A DNA stretch of 49,684 nt. It comes from Pseudorhodoferax aquiterrae (lineage in GTDB: Bacteria > Pseudomonadota > Gammaproteobacteria > Burkholderiales > Burkholderiaceae_C). Shown piece by piece: positions 41,615-49,630 of this stretch. The position numbers and the translations under genes are program-made. The first letter of the stretch is position 1. Each line of letters opens with the position of its first letter. The stretch is from contig NZ_BMYK01000015.1 in the NCBI RefSeq assembly GCF_014652235.1, forward strand, positions 92,130 through 141,813, in the 5' to 3' direction. Under the pieces are notes generated by a model. It searched no databases. It saw only the letters and a list, made by a program, of their open reading frames with translations, and was not told the DNA's origin.

Positions 41615-41941
41615 TCAGTAGCTGCTGCGGCCACCGCCGTAGCCGCCGCGGCCACCGCCACCGCCGCCGAAGCCGCGGCCGCCGCCGCCTTCTTCACGAG
41701 GACGGGCCTCGTTGACCGTCAGCGCGCGGCCATCGGCCATGGCGCCGTTCAGGGCCTTGATGGCGTCCTGGGCTTCTTGGGCCGTGGCCATCTCCACGAA
41801 GCCGAAGCCCTTGGAGCGGCCGCTGTCGCGGTCCTGCATGACTTGGGCGGACTTGACTTCGCCGTAGGCGGAGAAGTTTTCGCGCAGGGCGTCGGTGGTG
41901 ATGGTGTAGGCGAGGTTGCCGACGTAGATGCGTGTGCTCAT
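41615..41941 (-). CDS. Glycine-rich RNA-binding protein (single RRM)
   Basis: A 108-residue protein with one RNA-recognition motif at about 3-80: RNP2 is IYVGNL and RNP1 is SKGFGFVEM. The tail EEGGGGRGFGGGGGGRGGYGGG is Gly/Arg-rich. This layout is the bacterial and cyanobacterial Rbp type, often cold-induced, that acts as an RNA chaperone. It starts 25 bases after infA and is followed by a clean terminator, so it closes the operon. Confidence 0.92.
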   Translation of the reverse strand: MSTRIYVGNLAYTITTDALRENFSAYGEVKSAQVMQDRDSGRSKGFGFVEMATAQEAQDAIKALNGAMADGRALTVNEARPREEGGGGRGFGGGGGGRGGYGGGRSSY

Positions 41942-41966
41942 GGTGATTCCTTGGTGGTTGGCGGGT

Positions 41967-42230
41967 TCAGCGCCGGTATTGCGGGCGGGCAGGTGCGCCG
42001 CCGGCGCGGGGTTCGAGGTGGCGGAAGGTGATCCGTCCCTTGGTGAGATCGTAGGGAGACAGTTCCAGCGAGACGTTGTCGCCCGCCAGGATCCGGATGC
42101 GGTGCTTGCGCATCTTGCCGCCGGTGTAGGCCACGAGGTTGTGGCCGTTCTCCAGCGTCACGCGAAAGCGGGAGTCGGGCAGGACTTCGTCCACCTTGCC
42201 GCGCATCTCGATCAGTTCTTCCTTGCTCAT
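41967..42230 (-). CDS. infA: Translation initiation factor IF-1, extended second-copy type
   Basis: An 87-residue IF-1. The OB-fold core is intact: [43 protein letters not shown] and [14 protein letters not shown]. Standard IF-1 is about 72 residues; this one adds some 15 basic residues ([17 protein letters not shown]). Linkage to an RRM protein rather than ribosomal-protein genes suggests it is an extra, possibly cold- or stress-specific, copy. Its ATG overlaps the stop of the preceding small gene (ATGA). Confidence 0.92.
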   Translation of the reverse strand: MSKEELIEMRGKVDEVLPDSRFRVTLENGHNLVAYTGGKMRKHRIRILAGDNVSLELSPYDLTKGRITFRHLEPRAGGAPARPQYRR

Positions 42231-42493
42231 TCGGCTCCTTGGTTGCAAAGGGGAAAGCCCGACGCGCCGAAGCGCGGGCGGATGTAGGCCATGCCCTCGG
42301 CCAGGGCGTGGCTGCGGGCGGTCTCCGGCGTGCGGAAGCGGCCGATCAGGCGCAGCACGCGGTCGTGGGTGCCGCTGCCGCGGCCGCTCTTGACCGACAC
42401 GGAGGCGCTGTAGCCACCGCCGTCGGCCACGCGCACGAGGGGGGAAATGAGGTATTTGCCGACCGTCAGGCCAGCACTTGAAATCAGTGACAT
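42227..42493 (-). CDS. Conserved-looking small protein upstream of infA
   Basis: An 88-residue product beginning [20 protein letters not shown] and containing [21 protein letters not shown], which looks like a short folded alpha/beta domain with positive charge. Its stop overlaps the infA start by 4 bases, so translation of IF-1 is probably coupled to it. I do not recognise a family. Overlap with infA and a leader with stacked hairpins support it being expressed as the first gene of the operon. Confidence 0.65.
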   Translation of the reverse strand: MSLISSAGLTVGKYLISPLVRVADGGGYSASVSVKSGRGSGTHDRVLRLIGRFRTPETARSHALAEGMAYIRPRFGASGFPLCNQGAE

Positions 42494-42761
42494 GAATGGG
42501 CCCGCGGCCGACGAAGGCGAACGGGCGATGGGGATTGCGGCGCGGGGCCGAAGCGGTGAAGCTCTCCGTGGAAGGATTCGACGACCGCGGAGGACCGGGC
42601 AAGGCCGGTCATGGAGGCGTGGCGCGGGCCCGCAGTGGGGGCGCGTGCATGTCGGACGACATCTGCCGTGTGGGAGAGCACGTCACGGCAGGCCCGCGAG
42701 TGTACACCCTGGCCGGATGCAGGGTTTGACCTGGGCTCGCGAAGGTCTTGTGCGACCGCGG
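42494..42761 (-). promoter_or_regulatory. Long structured leader and promoter region of the infA/RNA-binding operon
   Basis: Two directly adjacent hairpins occur: ATGTCG-GA-CGACAT (42649-42662) and CTGCCGTG..CACGGCAG (42663-42691, 8-bp perfect stem, 13-base loop). On the minus strand a -10-like TACACT lies at 42699-42704, just upstream of them. Transcription from there would give a leader of about 200 bases before ATG 42493, a feature typical of cold-shock mRNAs. A short open frame on the plus strand here has no support. Confidence 0.5.
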
Positions 42762-43550
42762 TCAAGCCTCTTCGGCCAAGTCCACGCGGACCTGCATGTC
42801 CACCACCGTCATGTCGGCGTAGTTGGACAGGAAGGCCACGTCGGCCGCGTCGCGCCCATAGGCCATCACGACGCGGCCGCCGCGCGGCGCGGTCTGGGTC
42901 GCGTCGAAGCTGTACCAGCGCCCGCCCACGAAGGCCTCGAACCAGGCGTGCAGGTCCATGGGGTCGAGCTGGTGCAGGTAGCCCACGACGATGCGGGCCG
43001 GAATGCGCAGGCTGCGGCACAGCGCCGCGCCGATGTGGGCGAAATCGCGGCACACGCCGGCCTTGGCCTGCATGGTGTTCAGCGCGTCGGTGCTCTCCTG
43101 GCTCACGCCGTAGCGGTACTCGTGGTTCTCGTGGATCCAGCGCCGGATGGTCTCCACCTGGGCGTAGCCCGGCGCCGCGCCGGCCACGATCTCGCGCGCC
43201 CGCGCCTCGAGCTTGTCCGAGGGGCAATAGCGGCTTTGCAGCAGGTAGACCAGCACGTCGTCGGGCAGCATTTCGATCGGCGTGGGCGCGGCGTCAGGCG
43301 CGACGGCCAGTTCCGCATCGACCTCCACGCGCGACTGCACGTCCAGCGTGGTGCGTCCGGGTGGCACGGTGAAGCGCTGGCACAGGTTGCCGAAGGCGTC
43401 CTCGTACTCGCGCGGGCGCACCCAGGGCAAGATGGCGTAGCGCTCGGACACCACCCACTGGGCGGCGCCGCTGCGCGGGCGCAGCATGGCCACGACCGGG
43501 CAGGCGTGGGGACATTCGACGGTGATGGTGGCGCGGGTGTCGAGCAGCAT
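42762..43550 (-). CDS. Transglutaminase-like cysteine protease family protein
   Basis: A 262-residue protein with an N-terminal beta domain (about 1-110, TITVECPHACPVVAMLRPR) and a transglutaminase core. The catalytic triad is visible as Cys in MQAKAGVCRDFAHIGAALCRSL, His in DLHAWFEAFVGGRWYSFDAT and Asp in the same strand (FDAT). No signal peptide is present, so it acts in the cytoplasm or is unprocessed. Such proteins are widespread in proteobacteria and their substrates are mostly unknown. It is a single-gene unit here. Confidence 0.88.
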   Translation of the reverse strand: MLLDTRATITVECPHACPVVAMLRPRSGAAQWVVSERYAILPWVRPREYEDAFGNLCQRFTVPPGRTTLDVQSRVEVDAELAVAPDAAPTPIEMLPDDVLVYLLQSRYCPSDKLEARAREIVAGAAPGYAQVETIRRWIHENHEYRYGVSQESTDALNTMQAKAGVCRDFAHIGAALCRSLRIPARIVVGYLHQLDPMDLHAWFEAFVGGRWYSFDATQTAPRGGRVVMAYGRDAADVAFLSNYADMTVVDMQVRVDLAEEA

Positions 43551-43636
43551 GGCCTGTACGCTAGCGCCGGCCCATGTCCAGCGCTGTCGGCGGCCGGCCC
43601 CTGTGCGCCCGGCTGCGGTCCTACAGCGGACGGCCC

Positions 43637-44308
43637 CTACGACCCCAGGCCCCCCAGGCGCCGGCGCGCCCGCGCCAGCAGGCCCATGGGCGGCGCGGGC
43701 GCGGCACGGGGCTTCCTGGGTCCGGTCGGCGAGATGTCGATGCAGCCGTCCGCCGCCAGCCGGGCGTGCAGCGCGTCGCCGCGCCGCAGGGCCTCGAAGC
43801 GCCGCGCCGGCACCACGTCGGCCTGCACATGCTGGCGCAGCGCGCCGGACTTGAGCAGCCTGCGCAAGGCCTGGTCCAGCGCCTCGCGCTCCGGTGCCAG
43901 ATCGGCGTAGACCAGCAAGAGCTGCAAGGCACCGGTTTCGGTGTCCTCGCCGAGCAGGAAGGCGCGCTGCACCGAGGCCCGGAACTTGGACTGCAGCATC
44001 GCGCGCAGCGGCTCGGCCGCGGCGAAGGACTTGAGCGCGATGCGGCGCAGCTCAGGGTAGAACACGAAGCCCTGGTCGATGCCGACCGTCTCGGGCTGGC
44101 CCTCGCAGGGCTCGCCGCGCCGCAGCACGCCGTGGGCGAGCAGATGGCCGACGGTCTCCTCGACCTGCGGCAGCGCGAGCTTGCACAGTTTGGCCAGGTC
44201 GGCGGCCGAGAACTGCCTGGCAGGGTCGGCCAGCGTGAGCTGCAGGATCTGTTGAACGGCGGGAGAAAGAAGGAAGTCGGCAGCACCCATCGCGCCATTG
44301 TTCCCCAT
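43637..44308 (-). CDS. Winged-helix protein with nucleotidyltransferase-like second domain
   Basis: A protein of about 223 residues. The first part (LLSPAVQQILQLTLADPARQFSAADLAKLCKLALPQVEETVGHLLAHGVL) is a MarR/ArsR-like winged helix. The second part (FRASVQRAFLLGEDTETGALQLLLVYADLAPERE) resembles the nucleotidyltransferase fold often joined to such helices, but the GS-x(n)-DxD motif is not preserved. It probably acts as a DNA-binding regulator. The C-terminal 30 residues are basic and Pro-rich. Start could be ATG 44308 or 44290. It diverges from the BON protein gene. Confidence 0.65.
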   Translation of the reverse strand: MGNNGAMGAADFLLSPAVQQILQLTLADPARQFSAADLAKLCKLALPQVEETVGHLLAHGVLRRGEPCEGQPETVGIDQGFVFYPELRRIALKSFAAAEPLRAMLQSKFRASVQRAFLLGEDTETGALQLLLVYADLAPEREALDQALRRLLKSGALRQHVQADVVPARRFEALRRGDALHARLAADGCIDISPTGPRKPRAAPAPPMGLLARARRRLGGLGS

Positions 44309-44404
44309 GCACGTCGCGGGTCGGACCGCATGCGGCGCCGTCCGACCGACGCTGCGGCCGGACCGTGCTATCAATGCGGTCCCCGAGCCACCGGAGTCCA
44401 CTGC

Positions 44405-44785
44405 ATGAAGTTCGCATGTTCCGTCCTCGTCTGCGCCGCCCTGGCCTGCGCCCCGGCCTTCGCCGACGAGCCTTCCGAGACCACCCTGTCGGCCGCCGCA
44501 CGCGCCAAGACCAGCGCCAGCTGCCGCGCCGGCGACAGCGGGTTCTTCCGCGATCAGGGCCTGGGCATGAAGCTGGCCAGCAAGCTCAAGTTCCGCAAGA
44601 AGCTGCTGTCCGAGCAGATCGACGCGCGCGTGAGCAATGGCGTCGCGACGCTGTCCGGCGGTGTGTCCAGCCAGCAGGTCATCGTGCTGGCCCTGAACAT
44701 CGCGGCGGACGTCGAGGGCGTGCAGTGCATCAACAACTTCCTGCGCGTGGGCCCGCCCACGCCTGCGCCCGAGCCGCTGCGCTGA
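44405..44785 (+). CDS. Periplasmic BON-domain protein
   Basis: A 126-residue protein with a signal peptide (1-20, ending APAFA before DEPS). The BON domain (about 53-115) includes LGMKLASKLKFRKKLLSEQIDARVSNGVATLSGGVSSQQ and the closing EGVQCINNFLRV. BON domains bind phospholipid or stabilise the envelope under osmotic stress. The single domain and short Pro-rich tail are ordinary. CCGGAG lies 8 bases upstream of the ATG. It converges with the lipoprotein gene, ending 3 bases before its stop. Confidence 0.82.
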   Translation: MKFACSVLVCAALACAPAFADEPSETTLSAAARAKTSASCRAGDSGFFRDQGLGMKLASKLKFRKKLLSEQIDARVSNGVATLSGGVSSQQVIVLALNIAADVEGVQCINNFLRVGPPTPAPEPLR

Positions 44786-44788
44786 GGC

Positions 44789-45349
44789 TCAGCCGCCGTC
44801 GATGTCCTTGAGCATGGCCGCGCTGATGCTGGCCAGCTGCTTGTCGGTCATGGCCGAAAAAATGCCCTGCCATGCACTGCTCGAGGTGCTGTAGCTGCGT
44901 TGGCCCACGGCCGTGCGGCCCGGGCCCACGTAGAAGGATGCGTCGGCGTTGACGTAGGCATTGCCGGTCATCACGCCCAGGCCGTAGCGCGCACCGGTGC
45001 TGAGGTAGCGGTAGTCCTTGACCTGCACCACCACCAGCGTGCTGCCGGCCGGCGCGCTCTGCGGCTCGTTCTCCAGGTACTGGAACTGTTTGCCCGCCGC
45101 GCGCGCGGCCTCGGCCATGGCGTCGCGCCAGGCCCCGCGCAGCGCCTGCCAGTCCGAAGACCTGGCCACTTCGGGATGGGCCGCGCGCACCACCAGCGCC
45201 ACGCTGGCCTGCGCGCGCGCCGGGACCTGCAAGGCGGTGCCGCCGGCCGCACCGGGGCGCTCGACGTTGGCGGCGCAACCGGCCAGAACCGCGCACAAGG
45301 CCAGTGCCGGCAGCCGGAACCATGGGGAGGAAGGACGTGCAGTGTTCAT
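44789..45349 (-). CDS. Outer-membrane lipoprotein of the DUF4410 type
   Basis: A 186-residue lipoprotein: the signal ends in the lipobox LAGC (Cys 25). The mature domain has VVVQVKDYRYLSTGARYGLGVMTGNAYVNADASFYV, the pattern of the DUF4410 family, and a C-terminal helix FSAMTDKQLASISAAMLKDIDGG. The function is unknown; such lipoproteins sit on the inner face of the outer membrane. It is divergent from the aryl-polyene-type cluster that starts at 45502, and convergent with the BON gene. Confidence 0.78.
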   Translation of the reverse strand: MNTARPSSPWFRLPALALCAVLAGCAANVERPGAAGGTALQVPARAQASVALVVRAAHPEVARSSDWQALRGAWRDAMAEAARAAGKQFQYLENEPQSAPAGSTLVVVQVKDYRYLSTGARYGLGVMTGNAYVNADASFYVGPGRTAVGQRSYSTSSSAWQGIFSAMTDKQLASISAAMLKDIDGG

Positions 45350-45427
45350 GGCCGGCACTGTAGCGATCTGCCCGAAGCAGGCATGTCGGACGGCGCCGGC
45401 ACTGCAGGGCGCGGCGCAGCCGGCCGC

Positions 45428-45433
45428 TATACT
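45428..45433 (+). promoter_or_regulatory. Candidate -10 box for the aryl-polyene-type cluster
   Basis: TATACT stands out in a very GC-rich setting, 68 bases upstream of the ACP start. No good -35 is visible at 17 bases; CTGCAG at 45402 is only a weak match. It is the only plausible sigma-70 element in the 45350-45501 gap, which holds no gene. Confidence 0.4.
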
Positions 45434-45501
45434 TCGCGCCCGTCGCAGGGCCGCCGCAGGGCCGGCGCCAGGCCCCATGCCGCCAACCGACCCCTGACCC
45501 C

Positions 45502-45777
45502 ATGAACCCGACCCAGACCGATCTGCAACGCGAAGTGGCGGCCCTCCTCGTCGAGGCCCTGAACCTGGAAGTCGCACCGGAATCCATCGATCCGGCCGCC
45601 CCGCTCTATGGCGAAGGCCTGGGCCTGGACTCCATCGACATCCTCGAAGTGGCCCTCGTGGTGTCGCAGCGCTACGGCTTTCAGCTGCGCTCGGACGACG
45701 AAGACAACGTGCGCATCTTCGGCTCGCTGGCCAGCCTGGCCGAGCACATCGCGGCGCACCGCACCGAGGCCGGCTAG
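45502..45777 (+). CDS. Acyl carrier protein
   Basis: A 91-residue ACP with the phosphopantetheine attachment motif GLGLDSIDILEVALV (Ser 44). The surrounding helices LQREVAALLVEALNLEV and LAEHIAAHRTEAG are typical. It should carry the growing polyene or hydroxyacyl chain of the cluster that follows. Aryl polyene clusters usually have two ACP genes in tandem; only one is present here at this position. The next gene follows within 50 bases. Confidence 0.9.
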   Translation: MNPTQTDLQREVAALLVEALNLEVAPESIDPAAPLYGEGLGLDSIDILEVALVVSQRYGFQLRSDDEDNVRIFGSLASLAEHIAAHRTEAG

Positions 45778-45825
45778 CCACGCGCGGTGGACCTGCGCCG
45801 CCGCCCTGCCCTGCCCCCGATCCCC

Positions 45826-46470
45826 ATGCCCGTCCGCATCCTCGCCGTGCTGGCCCTGGCCCTGAGCTACACCGCGGCCTCGCACTGGCTCATGACCGCA
45901 GCGCCGGCCTCGCCCTGGAACGCCGTGGGCGTGCTGGCGCCCATGCTGCTGGCCGTCGCCTGCGGCGCCTGGCGCGGCGGCCAGCGCCCGCTGGCGCTGC
46001 TGGCCGCACTCTCGCTGGCCGCGTTGTGCGGCCAGGCCAGCCTGCGCACGCCGCTGTCGGACCGCCTGCTCTACCTGGCCCAGCACGTGGGCATCAACCT
46101 CTTCCTGGCGGTGGGCTTCGGCGGCACGCTGCGCGCCGGCCACGAGGCGCTGATCACCCAGCTGGCGCGCCGCGTGCACCGCAACTTCACGCCGGCCATG
46201 GCGGCGTACACGCGCCGGCTCACGGGCATCTGGACGCTGTACTTCGTCGCCACGGCGCTGCTGTCGCTGGGCCTGTACGCCTTCGCCCCGTTCGAAGCCT
46301 GGGCCGTGTTCGCCAACGTGCTGACGCCGCTGGCCGTGGCCGTCCTGTTCGGCGGCGAATATTGGCTGCGCTACCGCCTGCACCCCGAGTTCGAACGCGC
46401 CAGCCTGGCCGACGCGATCCGCAGCTACATGCACAGCGGCAAGCCGGCACAGCACGACACCGTCCAATGA
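45826..46470 (+). CDS. COG4648-type membrane protein of the aryl-polyene cluster
   Basis: A 214-residue inner-membrane protein with about five to six hydrophobic segments: 3-20, 29-43, 51-66, 74-97 and a C-terminal pair around FVATALLSLGLYAFAPFEAWAVFANVLTPLAVAVLFGGEYWLRYRL. Its place between ACP and AMP-ligase is conserved in aryl-polyene clusters, where its function is unknown. ATG 45826 puts the first membrane helix at the start; an in-frame GTG at 45787 would add 13 residues. Its stop overlaps the next start (ATGA). Confidence 0.78.
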   Translation: MPVRILAVLALALSYTAASHWLMTAAPASPWNAVGVLAPMLLAVACGAWRGGQRPLALLAALSLAALCGQASLRTPLSDRLLYLAQHVGINLFLAVGFGGTLRAGHEALITQLARRVHRNFTPAMAAYTRRLTGIWTLYFVATALLSLGLYAFAPFEAWAVFANVLTPLAVAVLFGGEYWLRYRLHPEFERASLADAIRSYMHSGKPAQHDTVQ

Positions 46471-47816
46471 GCACGCTCGTCACCGGCACCGACCTGGACG
46501 CGCCGCTGGCCTGGCGTGCCGGCCAGCCGATCGCGCGCCGGCGCTACCTTGCCGACGTGCAGGCCCTGGCCGCGCAGCTGCCCGCCGAAGGCGCGATGCT
46601 GAACCTCTCGGGCGACCGCTACCGCTTCGCCGTCGGCCTGGGTGCGGCCATGTTGCGCGGCCAGGCCAACCTGATGCCGCCCAACCACCAGAGCGCGACG
46701 GTGGCGCGGCTGCGCGCGCTGTTCCCGCAGGCCTATGCGCTGGTCGATGCGCCCGGCCACGAGGTCGATCTGCCGCAGGTGGTCGCCACCGGTGCCGGCG
46801 ACGCCCGGGCCCAGGCTGCGCCGGCGCTGCCGCGCGAACAACTCGTCGCCCATGTGCTGACCTCGGGCTCCACGGGCCAGCCCGTGCCGCATGCCAAGCA
46901 CTGGGGCCCGCTCGTGGACTGCACCGTGGAAGGCGCGCAGCGCCTGGCCGAGCACCTGGGCCGGCCCGAGCTGCAAGGCCTGAACCTCGTGGCCACCGTG
47001 CCGCCGCAGCACATGTACGGCTTCGAGTCCACGGTGCTGATCGCGCTGCTGGGCGGCGCGGCCTTCGACGCCGAGCGGCCCTTCTACCCGGCCGACATCG
47101 CCGCCGCCCTGGCCCGCCTGCCGCGCCCGCGCATGCTGGTCACCACGCCGTTCCACCTGCGCATGCTGCTGGAGGCCGGCATCGCCTTGCCGACGGTGGA
47201 CATCGTGCTGAGCGCCACGGCCCCGCTGTCGCCGCAGCTGGCCGCACGCGCCGAAGCCATGCTGCGCGGCCAGCTGGTGGAGATCTACGGCTGCACCGAG
47301 GCCGGCCAGGTCGCCACGCGGCGTACCACGGACGGGCCCGAATGGCGCACCTACGACGGCTTGCGGCTGTCCGGCGACGGCGAGCGCACCCAGGTGCAAG
47401 GCGGCCATGTGGTGCAGGCGACACCGCTGGCCGACATCCTCGAGGTGCTGGAGCCCACGCGCTTTCGCCTGCTGGGCCGCTCCAACGACCTCATCAACAT
47501 CGCCGGCAAGCGCAACTCGCTCGCGCACCTGAACTTCCACCTCAACAGCGTGCCCGGCGTGGTCGACGGCGCCTTCTGGCTGCCGGCCGACGAGCTCGAC
47601 GGCGCTGTGACCCGACTGGTGGCCTTCGTCGTCGCGCCCGGCCTCACGCCGGCCGCGTTGCAGCAGGCCGTGCTGGCCCACCTGCGCCCGCGCGTGGACG
47701 CGGTCTTCCTGCCGCGCCGCACCGTGGCCGTGCCCGCCCTGCCGCGCGAACCCTCCACCGGCAAGCTGCCCGCGATCGCCTTCGGCGAGTGGGCCAGGCG
47801 CCAGCTCGCGCCGTGA
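46467..47816 (+). CDS. AMP-dependent acyl/aryl-ACP ligase of the aryl-polyene cluster
   Basis: A 449-residue adenylate-forming enzyme, shorter than standard acyl-CoA synthetases. The P-loop motif is HVLTSGSTGQPVPHAKHW (about 125-142), followed by VPPQHMYGFEST, VTTPFHLRMLLEAG, SATAPLSPQLAA, IYGCTEAGQVATRR and GRSNDLINIAGKRNSLAHLN. LPREPSTGKLPAIAFGEW near the end holds the catalytic lysine. In aryl-polyene systems this ligase loads the aryl or hydroxyacyl starter onto the ACP. Coupled by a 4-base overlap upstream and a 1-base overlap downstream. Confidence 0.85.
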   Translation: MSTLVTGTDLDAPLAWRAGQPIARRRYLADVQALAAQLPAEGAMLNLSGDRYRFAVGLGAAMLRGQANLMPPNHQSATVARLRALFPQAYALVDAPGHEVDLPQVVATGAGDARAQAAPALPREQLVAHVLTSGSTGQPVPHAKHWGPLVDCTVEGAQRLAEHLGRPELQGLNLVATVPPQHMYGFESTVLIALLGGAAFDAERPFYPADIAAALARLPRPRMLVTTPFHLRMLLEAGIALPTVDIVLSATAPLSPQLAARAEAMLRGQLVEIYGCTEAGQVATRRTTDGPEWRTYDGLRLSGDGERTQVQGGHVVQATPLADILEVLEPTRFRLLGRSNDLINIAGKRNSLAHLNFHLNSVPGVVDGAFWLPADELDGAVTRLVAFVVAPGLTPAALQQAVLAHLRPRVDAVFLPRRTVAVPALPREPSTGKLPAIAFGEWARRQLAP

Positions 47817-48130
47817 TGCAGCTGCTGGCGCTGCGGATTCCCGTCGACCACCCGGCCTTCGCCGGCCACTTCCCAGGCCAGCCGCTGCTGCCCGGCGTGG
47901 CGCTGCTGGCCGAGGTGCTGGAGGCCGTGCTGGCCGACGGCGCGCTCGCCCAGCGCCTGGGTCCTGCGCCGCGCCTGGCCAACGTCAAGTTCCTGGCGCC
48001 CGTGCGGCCTGGCGCCGAGCTGGCGGTCGAACTGGACGCCAGCGGCCGCGGCCTGCGCTTCGCGGTGCGCGACCGCGGCCACGGCGACCGGCTGGCGGCC
48101 AGCGGGCAGTTCGAAGGGGCGACGCCGTGA
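47816..48130 (+). CDS. Hotdog-fold 3-hydroxyacyl-ACP dehydratase
   Basis: A 104-residue FabZ/FabA-like hotdog protein. Residues 13-27 (FAGHFPGQPLLPGVALL) hold the active-site His and the conserved PG turn; ANVKFLAPVRPGAELAVEL follows. It removes water from ACP-bound 3-hydroxyacyl intermediates to make the conjugated double bonds. ATG 47816 overlaps the ligase stop by 1 base; a GTG one codon earlier is possible. The next gene's GTG overlaps its stop. Confidence 0.83.
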   Translation: MQLLALRIPVDHPAFAGHFPGQPLLPGVALLAEVLEAVLADGALAQRLGPAPRLANVKFLAPVRPGAELAVELDASGRGLRFAVRDRGHGDRLAASGQFEGATP

Positions 48131-49074
48131 GCAGCCCGGCGCCTCCGGCGGACTGGGCCCGCCAGCGCGAACGCAGCAATCTCTGGGTGCTGCGGCTCAT
48201 GCGCATGATCGCCGTGCACGCAGGCCGGCCGGTGGCCCGGCTGGTGCTGCATCCGATCGCGCTGTACTTCCTGCTCGCCAACGGCCGTGCGCGCCGTGCT
48301 TCGCGCCAGTACCTCACCCAGGTGCTGCAACGCCCGGCTGGTTGGCGCGACAGCTACCGCCACATCCACGCCTTCGCCGCGACCGTGCTCGACCGCGTCT
48401 ACCTGCTGCAGGGCCGGCTGGCGCAGTTCGAATTCGACACGCGCAACGTGCCGGACGTCGAGGCCGTGCTGGCCGAGGGCAAGGGCGTGGTGCTGATGGG
48501 CGCGCACCTGGGCAGCTTCGAGGCCTTGCGCGCCGCGGCCCAGGGCGTGGGCACGCGTGCGGCCATGCTCATGTACGAGGACAACGCGCGCCTCATCAAC
48601 GCCACGCTGCAGGCCATCGCGCCGCAGGCCCAGCTGCACACCATCGCGCTGGGCCGGCCCGGCGCCATGCTGGCGCTGCGGCGCTGGCTGGACGAAGGCG
48701 GCATGGCCGGCCTGCTGGCCGACCGCACGCTGCCGGGCGCCGCATCGGGCCGCTCGCGCACGCGCACACTGCCCTTTCTGGGGCGGCCCGCGCCCTTCTC
48801 CGATGGCCCCCTGCGGCTTGCGGCCATGCTGCGCCAGAGGGTGTTCTTCATGGCCGGCCTCTACCATGGCGGCAACCGCTACAGCTTGCGTTTCGAGCCG
48901 CTGGTGGACTTTCGCGCCGTGCCGCCGGACCAGCTGGAAGCCGCCATCGCGGCCGCGCTCGAACGCTATGTGGCGCTGCTGCAATCCATGTGCCGCGAGG
49001 CGCCGTACAACTGGTTCAACTTCTACGACTTCTGGCAAAGCGATGCCGATGCACCCGCTCCCCCTTCGCCTTGA
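48127..49074 (+). CDS. LpxL/HtrB-like lipid acyltransferase
   Basis: A 315-residue lysophospholipid/lipid A-type acyltransferase. It has a membrane-proximal N-terminus and the catalytic H-x4-E box in LMGAHLGSFEALRAAA (near residue 123), followed by GMAGLLADRTLPG and LPFLGRPAPFSDGPLRLA. The C-terminus, APYNWFNFYDFW, is the family ending. In aryl-polyene clusters this enzyme is thought to attach the polyene to a lipid anchor. The GTG start overlaps the dehydratase stop (GTGA), and its end overlaps the LolA-like start by 32 bases. Confidence 0.85.
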   Translation: MSSPAPPADWARQRERSNLWVLRLMRMIAVHAGRPVARLVLHPIALYFLLANGRARRASRQYLTQVLQRPAGWRDSYRHIHAFAATVLDRVYLLQGRLAQFEFDTRNVPDVEAVLAEGKGVVLMGAHLGSFEALRAAAQGVGTRAAMLMYEDNARLINATLQAIAPQAQLHTIALGRPGAMLALRRWLDEGGMAGLLADRTLPGAASGRSRTRTLPFLGRPAPFSDGPLRLAAMLRQRVFFMAGLYHGGNRYSLRFEPLVDFRAVPPDQLEAAIAAALERYVALLQSMCREAPYNWFNFYDFWQSDADAPAPPSP

Positions 49075-49630
49075 CCGCCGCACACTGCTGGCCACGCTGA
49101 TCGCGCTGCCGCCCGCGCTGCACGCCCAGGCCTTCGACCTGGCGCAACTCATGCAGCTGCTGGCCAAGGTGCAGTCGGGCGAGGCGAGCTTCACCGAAAC
49201 CCGCCATTCCAGCCTGCTGGACCGGCCCGTGGAAAGCCGGGGCCGGCTGTCGTTCCAGGCGCCGGACCGTTTTGTGCGCGAAACGCTGGCGCCGCGCAGC
49301 GAAAGCATCGCCGTGGTCGGCAACGAACTCACCATGCGCCAGGGCAGCCGCAGCCGCACGCTGCAGCTGGACAGCGTGCCCGAAGCCGCCGTCATCGTCG
49401 AGGCCATCCGCGGCACGCTGACCGGCAACCGCGCCGCCATCGAGCGGCACTTCGAGGCCCAGGTCGGCGGCGGCCCGGCCGACTGGCAGCTGCTGCTGGC
49501 ACCGCGCGCACCCGCGCTGCGCAAGCTCGTGGTGCAGGTGGCGATCCAGGGCCGGCAGTCGGCGCCGCGCCAGATCACGATCTCGATGGCCGACGGCGAC
49601 TACGCCGTCATGCAGATCACGCCGAAATGA
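49043..49630 (+). CDS. LolA-like periplasmic carrier of the aryl-polyene cluster
   Basis: A 195-residue exported protein with a signal peptide ending about residue 28 (LPPALHAQA). The mature part is LolA-like: LAKVQSGEASFTETRHSSLLDRPVESRGRLSFQAPDRFVRETLAP is the family core, with a half-barrel predicted behind it. It may ferry the lipid-linked polyene across the periplasm to the outer membrane. The start (ATG 49043 or 49049) lies inside the acyltransferase gene. Its stop overlaps the next ATG (ATGA). Confidence 0.82.
   Translation: MPMHPLPLRLDRRTLLATLIALPPALHAQAFDLAQLMQLLAKVQSGEASFTETRHSSLLDRPVESRGRLSFQAPDRFVRETLAPRSESIAVVGNELTMRQGSRSRTLQLDSVPEAAVIVEAIRGTLTGNRAAIERHFEAQVGGGPADWQLLLAPRAPALRKLVVQVAIQGRQSAPRQITISMADGDYAVMQITPK

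Noticed and set aside
42496-42729. 77-codon plus-strand open frame in the infA leader
   Set aside because: No ribosome-binding site or recognisable protein; it overlays the hairpin leader of the opposite operon.
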